From Karalla daura (taxonomy: Eukaryota > Chordata > Actinopteri > Chaetodontiformes > Leiognathidae), in the NCBI GenBank assembly GCA_029224185.1, contig CM055188.1, positions 3,225,001 through 3,289,000 of the forward strand: a stretch of DNA of 64,000 nt, given 5' to 3'. Of the stretch, positions 58,091 through 64,000 are shown in pieces (position 1 is the stretch's first letter; each line of letters starts with the position of its first letter). Made by a program: the position numbers and the translations under genes. The notes under the pieces were generated by a model. That model worked only from the letters and a program-made list of their open reading frames with translations. It did no database searches and was not told the origin of the DNA.

Positions 58091-58668
58091 GTATCACACA
58101 CCCCACACCTCATGTTTGGCCCTCCTCGTAGAGGCAGGATAAAAAATCTGCAGTGACAGGTAGTACTGAACAGTAAACTTGTAGGGTTGTAGAGACAGAT
58201 ACCACCGGATTATATGTGCATTGCTAGCACGCATCCTGTGTAACCACTGCAATGCCCGGTGGTCAGTCTCAAGCACAAACTCCTTGCCCATGAGATAGTA
58301 CTTGAGGGTGTCAAGAGCCCACTTAATGGCCAGGCAATCCTTCTCCACCGTGGAATACCTGGTCTCTCGCAGAAAAAGCTTGCAGCTTGTATAAATAACA
58401 GGCCAACGATCTTCCCCCTCCCTGCAGCAACACAGCCCCTAGCCCCAATCCAGATGCATCCGTTTGAACAGTAAAGGGCATGTCAAAGTCTGGGCTCTGT
58501 AGGACTGGGCTGTTGCACAGACTGTCCTTAAGACTCTGAAAGGCCCTGGCACACTCCTGTCCACACCACCTTGTTAGGGCTGGACTTCCTGGTGAGTTCA
58601 GTCAGTGGCGTGGCCCTGGTGGAAAAATCAGGGATAAACCTTCGATACGAGCCCACTAAACCTAAAAC
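58091..58668 (-). pseudogene. Ty3/Gypsy RT end and RNase H fragment, copy 1
   Basis: On the minus strand, with frame changes: VLGLVGSYRRFIPDFSTRAT, PLTELTRKSSPNKVVWT, ARAFQSLKDSLCNSPVLQSP, FTVQTDASGLGLGAVLLQGG, then VEKDCLAIKWALDTLKYYLM, FVLETDHRALQWLHRM and HIIRWYLSLQPYKFTVQY. These are the RT connection and the RNase H domain; D in QTDAS, E in EKDCLAIKWAL and D in ETDHRAL are catalytic-type residues. At least two frameshifts break it. Integrase is absent. Confidence 0.9.
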
Positions 58669-58760
58669 TGCAGAGAAATCAACAGAGAAACAAAAAACTA
58701 TGACTAGGAGGGGAATGAATTGAGAGGCTTGGCATTTGCACGTGCGGTTTCAGGCGCATT
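58669..58760. repeat. Direct repeat flanking a Gypsy pol fragment, copy B (34 bp shorter than its counterpart)
   Basis: Starts AACTGCAGAGAAATCAACAG. After GCACGTGCG it lacks the AATGGCGCAGACAATAGGGA segment that is present at 63516-63550, which accounts for the 34-bp difference between duplication units. Confidence 0.8.
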
Positions 58761-59229
58761 ATCACAATGTCATTGTGCCTTTATGTGCATCTGCAAATGC
58801 ACACATCTGCATGTTTGTGTGGTTTTGTATCTGTGCATGGCTCATGATCTATTCTACACTAACGCAAACACAAACACATGTTGGACCAACATTAATACAC
58901 AGGAAATTTAAAAAGGCAGTAACATTCATATATTGATGTTCTTTAAAAAGATGAACCATCAAAATATCTCCTTAAATGCAACTCTAAAGGTGGTGCAATT
59001 AAGCTGAAATGCATGCCTCCATTTACCTCAGTATATTAAGTTAAATTGAGCCAAGAAAAAGATTTTGAGCTCCATGATACATGCCATAAACCTGTGCACC
59101 TTATAAAATTTAAATGCCACCAAAACACATCGGGATGGTTCTGAGACTCCCCTGCATGGGGGTGGTCTTATATTTCAGATAAGTGTAAGCGTTGCGTCCC
59201 TAGAGCCAATTGTTCATCACTTATGCAAT

Positions 59230-59480
59230 TTTTTTTCCCATTAACAATGAATGGGAAAAATGGAACTCCTTACACAAACATCTGCTCTGTCACCATACTT
59301 TGACGTAGAAACTTCATTTTAAGCTGAAAAATTGCAGAAACTTGTGGTCTTATTTCATGTTGATAGGTTGTATCGCAGTGCCTTCTAAAACAACTGATGA
59401 TCAGACAGACATTGAAGGTGGGACTGCAGACAGGAGCCATTCTCATGGCAACCTTGGCTCACTCCACTACTTCAGCTATG
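59230..59480 (-). repeat. Copy of the TTCCCATT-type dispersed repeat
   Basis: Contains TTCCCATTAACAATGAATGG, ACAAACATCTGCTCTGTCAC, TTGACGTAGAAACTTCATTT and TGTTGATAGGTTGTATC, matching 51005-51170 in order. No gene. Confidence 0.7.
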
Positions 59481-59738
59481 TAGCAGGCCTGTATAGAAGG
59501 CCTCACCAGAAGAAATTAATGGGAAATTCTACTTTTGGACCCCGCCAGGGACCCTGTGTGATGGAGTATGCATCATCTTTTATTAGTGCGATGCCAGTGA
59601 GCATTATACGAGAATTTGTGTGGAAAAATAACAGGAAAAATTTTACACTGTTATTAATCTCTGGCATCAGTGCCTTTGCACCAAGGATGGTCTTTGGAGC
59701 CTTATGGACCAAGCGGTGGCAAAGGGGCTACATGCTAA

Positions 59739-60697
59739 TGTAACCAGCAGCCTTTGCTGCAGTTGTCCCTCGGCAGCCACCGTAGCTCCACTTACCTGTA
59801 GCCTTCCACCTCACTCTCATTGACAGGCTCGACACGCGCTCTGGGTGCTGCTTCTGAAATCTGCCTCACTCCTTGTCTGGACCGGAAAGGCTTGAACGTC
59901 ACGCTGCTGGGTCGGGTTGCAGAGAGTTTGAGGACGCACGCTCCGGGACCCTTTGTGACTGCGTGGCACACCAGATGCCGTTGGTTCCACCTGACTGCGT
60001 GGAAGACGACGCCACTGCTGTTTTGCCTTTGTTGCATTTGACTGTGCACTGTATGTTTTAGCTTTTACCAACACGGTTAGCCGTGGGATGGTAGGCTGCC
60101 ACCTGCAGTGTTAGCGTATTTGGCTAGGCTCTCATGTGCAATCTGCTCTGCGAGCTTAACCTTTCCCCTCATTTCTCCTTTTCAGCCTGGGCTGTCCGTC
60201 GAGCACATCACCTCACGTTTGTAGTGGTAACGAGCACCTCACTGTTTGCTGTGGACACTTCCTGTAGTGCCTGTGTGTTTCTGCTTGTGTGTGTGTGTGC
60301 TTATGTGCGTGTGTATGGCACCAGGAGTCGGGAGCACGTGTGTGTGTGGCTAGGTATCCGGACCAGAACACGGTTGGTGTGTCACCCTCACTCCTCGGAC
60401 AGGTAACCTTCCCCTCAAGCTGTCCCAATCTAGCCCATGGCTGTTATTTTATAGTTTTGTAATTGTTCGGGTGGCAGCCTTCCACACCCCATTTGCTATG
60501 TTATTTAGTGATTAATAAAGTGAAAATGACTGCAACCTCACGTCTCTGTGTCCTCTAATGTAGCTGGGAGGGGACCCTCTTGTCCTGGAATCCGGTGTAC
60601 TAGGGGCTGTAAAATGATATCTTGCGGTGTGAGGCCACAGGTGGCGTTGTCACAAACCACCTAGACAAGACCCTTAGACTGACCCGCTCGGGTCACA
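59739..60697 (+). mobile_element. Gypsy family C 5' LTR, plus orientation, 959 bp
   Basis: Starts TGTAACCAGCAGCCTTTGCT and ends CGGGTCACA. AATAAA is at about 60516 (GATTAATAAAGTG). It is followed after three bases by TGGCGTTGTCGGCAGGATC (60701), a likely tRNA primer-binding site, and then by Gag. So it is the 5' LTR of a + strand element. The 3' half of that element is outside the window or lost. Confidence 0.88.
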
Positions 60698-60700
60698 AAG

Positions 60701-60719
60701 TGGCGTTGTCGGCAGGATC
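60701..60719 (+). promoter_or_regulatory. Primer-binding site of the family C Gypsy element
   Basis: TGGCGTTGTCGGCAGGATC begins with the TGG that pairs with the CCA end of a tRNA, three bases after the LTR. The tRNA was not identified. Confidence 0.6.
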
Positions 60720-60791
60720 AAGTTCGACTGCCGACTGTGCCACATACAAGCAGCAGCAATATATACAAGCAGCAGCTTGTATATATTTTGT

Positions 60792-60810
60792 CCCCCCCCC
60801 CCCCCCCCCC
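60792..60810. repeat. Poly-C run
   Basis: About 19 C in a row in the leader between primer-binding site and Gag. Its length is easily mis-sequenced. Confidence 0.9.
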
Positions 60811-60847
60811 TTCTTCTCCTATTTGTGGAGAGCAACATACTGTGTGA

Positions 60848-61483
60848 TTGAGAGCAAAGGCAAAGCAGCAGTTGGTGCGCCAGGACTTCACCGCTTACCT
60901 GGGAGGCCGAACTCACCTGGAGGCAATGGCTGAAGAAGTGCAGGGGCTACGGGAATTGGTGCGTAAGCTCCAAGCAGACAAGGAACTCTTGATTCAGCAG
61001 CAGGCCTCCAGGCCAGCGGCAACAACCTCGGCTGCCACATCAGGGCCCTTTGATGGACAGACTGTACACTCTGGTAACCCCAGCACTACAGAGCAATTGT
61101 TGTATCTCCCTAGGGAGAGAAAATGTCCTGTGTTTCGGGGTGGGGTGGGTATTGGCATTGATGAATGGATGGCAGAGGTAAATGTTTGTGCTCGAGTACG
61201 TTGTCTGAGTTTGCTTGATAAAGCATATTTTATGTTTGATCATTTGGAAGGTGAGGCCAGGGATGAGATAAGATACAGATCTCAAGCAGAGCGGGAAGAC
61301 CCGACAAAAATCGAGTCTATCCTTTGAGACCTGTATGGCTGCTCAAAATCTTATGTGGCCCTCCAAGAGAGTTTTTTTTCAAGGAAACAGTTAGATGGCG
61401 AATCTCCCCAAGAATACTCTCACGCACTTCTCTCTCTCATGGACAAGGTTAAGCAGTGTTCCCCTAATTCAGTGCCACAGTCT
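60848..61483 (+). CDS. Gypsy family C Gag, N-terminal part, truncated
   Basis: The frame runs to a TGA at 61325, with the best ATG at 60926 (MAEEVQGLRELVRKLQADKE, a coiled-coil-like start). It has RERKCPVFRGGVGIGIDEWM, typical of the Gag start in this family, and LDKAYFMFDHLEGEARDEIR, the capsid-like segment. After the stop the same frame continues LYGCSKSYVALQESFFSRKQ, so the TGA is a recent nonsense change (usual residue at that position is not Stop). The gene is cut at 61483, where the second duplication unit begins. The Gag protein would coat the RNA in cytoplasmic particles. Confidence 0.8.
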
Positions 61484-62291
61484 GAACAATTACAAAACTA
61501 TAAAATAACAGCCATGGGCTAGACTGGGACAGCTTGAGGGGAAGGTTACCTGTCCGAGGAGTGAGGGTGACACACCAACCGTGTTCCGGTCCGGATACCT
61601 AGCCACACACACACGTGCTCCCGACTCCTGGTGCCATACACACGCACATAGCCACACACACACACAAGCAGAAACACACAGGCACTACAGGAAGTATCCA
61701 CAGCAAACAGTGAGGTGCTCGTTACCACTACAAACGTGAGGTGATGTGCTCGACGGACAGGGCCTGAATCCGCCAGCCTGCCCCGCCGGACAGCCCAGGC
61801 TGAAAAGGAGAAATGAGAGGAAAGGTTAAGCTCGCAGAGCAGATTGCACATGAGAGCCTAGCCACATACGCTAACACTGCAGGTGGCAGCCTACCATCCC
61901 ACGGCTAACCGTGTTGGTAAAAGCTAAAACATACAGTGCACAGTCAAATGGAACAAAGGCAAAACAGCAGTGGTGTCGTCTTCCACGCAGTCAGGTGGAA
62001 CCAACGGCATCTGGTGTGCCACACAGTCACAAAGGGTCCCGGAGCGTGCGTCCTCAAACTCTCTGCAACCCGACCCAGCAGCGTGACGTTCAAGCCTTTC
62101 CGGTCCAGACAAGGAGTGAGGCAGATTCCAAAAGCAGCACCCAGAGCACGTGTTTAGCCTGTCAATGAGAGTGGCTTTATAGGTCGAAGGCTAACAGGTA
62201 GCCACGGGCATGCCCCGGAAGGGGCGGGCCAGCTGTGAGTGGAGCTACGGTGGCTGCCAAGGGACAACTGCAGCAAAGGCTGCTGGTTACA
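61484..62291 (-). mobile_element. Gypsy family C LTR, minus orientation, duplicated copy lacking its 3' end
   Basis: Same as 56716-57523. The last about 226 bp of the LTR (minus-strand 3' end) are missing because the duplication border falls inside it. Confidence 0.85.
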
Positions 62292-62858
62292 TAAGCACTC
62301 CCTGCAAGTGGCCCGAACCATTCTTCCCCCTGCATCAGGGGGTTTCATTCAGTATTACATTCCTACTGAAATCCTACTGAAAAATGAAACTGAGTTTTTA
62401 TTGATACCACTTTCAAATAAATAATTTCTGGGCTCACAGGAAATAACTAGGCACAGTTACATGTAACTTAAACAACTATTGAGCTGTACCAACTCTTAAT
62501 CACCGATGTCGAGTCACTGGGACGCATAAGCGCGGCTCCGTATATAGCATCGGTGATCAACAGTTGGACTCTTTTGACCCTGAGGAACATGGTGCGTACA
62601 GTAAGCCCGATGACTCTAATGCTCACTAACATTATTTCTATTATATTCACGGAGCTGCTACTCTCTGCATCCTTTCCGCCTGCGAGCATGTGCACACAAA
62701 ACAACAATCTTTAAATAGGTGGAGGTCTACACACAACTGCAGAGAAATCAGCAGAGAAACAAAAAACTAAGACTGGGAAGGGAATGAATGGGGAGGCTTG
62801 GCGTTTGCACGTGCGTAATGGCGCACACAATAGGGAGCGGTGATAATGCATTTTGGGT

Positions 62859-63434
62859 GTATCACACACCCCACACCTCATGTTTGGCCCTCCTCGTAGA
62901 GGCAGGATAAAAAATCTGCAGTGACAGGTAGTACTGAACAGTAAACTTGTAGGGTTGTAGAGACAGATACCACCGGATTATATGTGCATTGCTAGCACGC
63001 ATCCTGTGTAACCACTGCAATGCCCGGTGGTCAGTCTCAAGCACAAACTCCTTGCCCATGAGATAGTACTTGAGGGTGTCAAGAGCCCACTTAATGGCCA
63101 GGCAATCCTTCTCCACCGTGGAATACCTGGTCTCTCGCAGAAAAAGCTTGCAGCTTGTATAAATAACAGGCCAACGATCTTCCCCCTCCCTGCAGCAACA
63201 CAGCCCCTAGCCCCAATCCAGATGCATCCGTTTGAACAGTAAAGGGCATGTCAAAGTCTGGGCTCTGTAGGACTGGGCTGTTGCACAGACTGTCCTTAAG
63301 ACTCTGAAAGGCCCTGGCACACTCCTGTCCACACCACCTTGTTAGGGCTGGACTTCCTGGTGAGTTCAGTCAGTGGCGTGGCCCTGGTGGAAAAATCAGG
63401 GATAAACCTTCGATACGAGCCCACTAAACCTAAA
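62859..63434 (-). pseudogene. Ty3/Gypsy RT end and RNase H fragment, copy 2
   Basis: Copy of 58091-58668 at the offset of 4,768 bp, with the same frameshifts, so the fragment was already broken before the duplication. Confidence 0.9.
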
Positions 63435-64000
63435 ACTGCAGAGAAATCAACAGAGAAACAAAAAACTATGACTAGGAGGGGAATGAATTGAGAGGCTTGG
63501 CATTTGCACGTGCGTAATGGCGCAGACAATAGGGAGCAGTGATGATGCGTTTCAGGCGCATTATCACAATGTCATTGTGCCTTTATGTGCATCTGCAAAT
63601 GCACACATCTGCATGTTTGTGTGGTTTTGTATCTGTGCATGGCTCATGATCTATTCTACACTAACGCAAACACAAACACATGTTGGACCAACATTAATAC
63701 ACAGGAAATTTAAAAAGGCAGTAACATTCATATATTGATGTTCTTTAAAAAGATGAACCATCAAAATATCTCCTTAAATGCAACTCTAAAGGTGGTGCAA
63801 TTAAGCTGAAATGCATGCCTCCATTTACCTCAGTATATTAAGTTAAATTGAGCCAAGAAAAAGATTTTGAGCTCCATGATACATGCCATAAACCTGTGCA
63901 CCTTATAAAATTTAAATGCCACCAAAACACATCGGGATGGTTCTGAGACTCCCCTGCATGGGGGTGGTCTTATATTTCAGATAAGTGTAAGCGTTGCGTC

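Larger units (their letters stand above)
56716..61483. repeat. Unit 1 of a 4.77-kb direct duplication
   Basis: From 56716 onward the sequence repeats from 61484 with an offset of 4,768 bp and no differences noticed by eye over about 2 kb. After a 34-bp length difference at 58746 the offset is 4,802 bp. The unit holds most of the minus LTR, the pol fragment with flanking repeats, the + LTR and the Gag start. Confidence 0.9.
61484..64000. repeat. Unit 2 of the 4.77-kb duplication, running off the window end
   Basis: Repeats 56716-59198. It contains the minus LTR from an internal point (61484-62291), the unrecognised 79-codon frame (62468-62707), the direct repeats (62733 and 63435), the RT/RNase H fragment and the sequence to 64000. 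Predicted peptides from both units are identical wherever compared. The end of the window cuts it before the + LTR. Confidence 0.92.

Overview
The window looks like nuclear genomic DNA of a teleost (ray-finned) fish. It holds one recognisable host gene, split by very large introns, and it is otherwise crowded with fish-type mobile elements: a Tc1 transposon, L2-like and RTE (Rex3-like) LINEs, Ty3/Gypsy LTR elements and many non-autonomous DNA repeats. The species cannot be named from sequence alone.

Host gene. Four + strand exons with canonical AG/GT borders and matching phases encode the 3' end of a type II classical cadherin. They cover the fifth cadherin repeat (840-954, 14707-14856), the membrane-proximal and transmembrane segment (15184-15285), and the cytoplasmic tail with stop codon (36173-36711). 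The tail, with its acidic juxtamembrane block and a C-terminal catenin-binding region ending in a YLSEWGPRF-type motif, fits cadherin-22 (cdh22) best. The two large introns are about 13.8 kb and 20.9 kb. The 3' UTR runs on from 36712; its end is not fixed.

Most notable locus. About 4.36 kb upstream of the true last exon, inside the last intron, lies a duplicate of most of that exon plus about 350 bp of 3' UTR (31959-32729). The duplicate lost the normal splice acceptor, but an AG preceded by a pyrimidine-rich tract at 31930 would splice the transmembrane exon to it in the correct frame. That would give a predicted cadherin with a replaced juxtamembrane region and an extended C-terminus. The duplication breakpoint carries a perfect 15-bp inverted repeat absent from the parent, a fold-back signature.

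Intron contents. 1-14.7 kb: 'gctgaa'-rich repeats with a terminal hairpin, a solo LTR, and L2-, RTE- and other LINE fragments. 15.3-36.2 kb: microsatellites, an RTE element lacking its reverse transcriptase, tandem dispersed repeats, a nearly complete Tc1 element with intact transposase, a remnant LINE ORF1 esterase, the exon duplicate, and an RTE reverse-transcriptase fragment.

Downstream of the gene (38-64 kb). About 3 kb of plain sequence is followed by a Harbinger-like pair of non-autonomous elements, a broken cysteine-protease-like transposon ORF, a 600-bp tandem array, an internally deleted chromodomain Gypsy element with its LTR, nested solo LTRs, and a second Gypsy family. That second family shows LTRs in opposite orientations and lies in a 4.77-kb direct duplication whose second unit runs off the window end.
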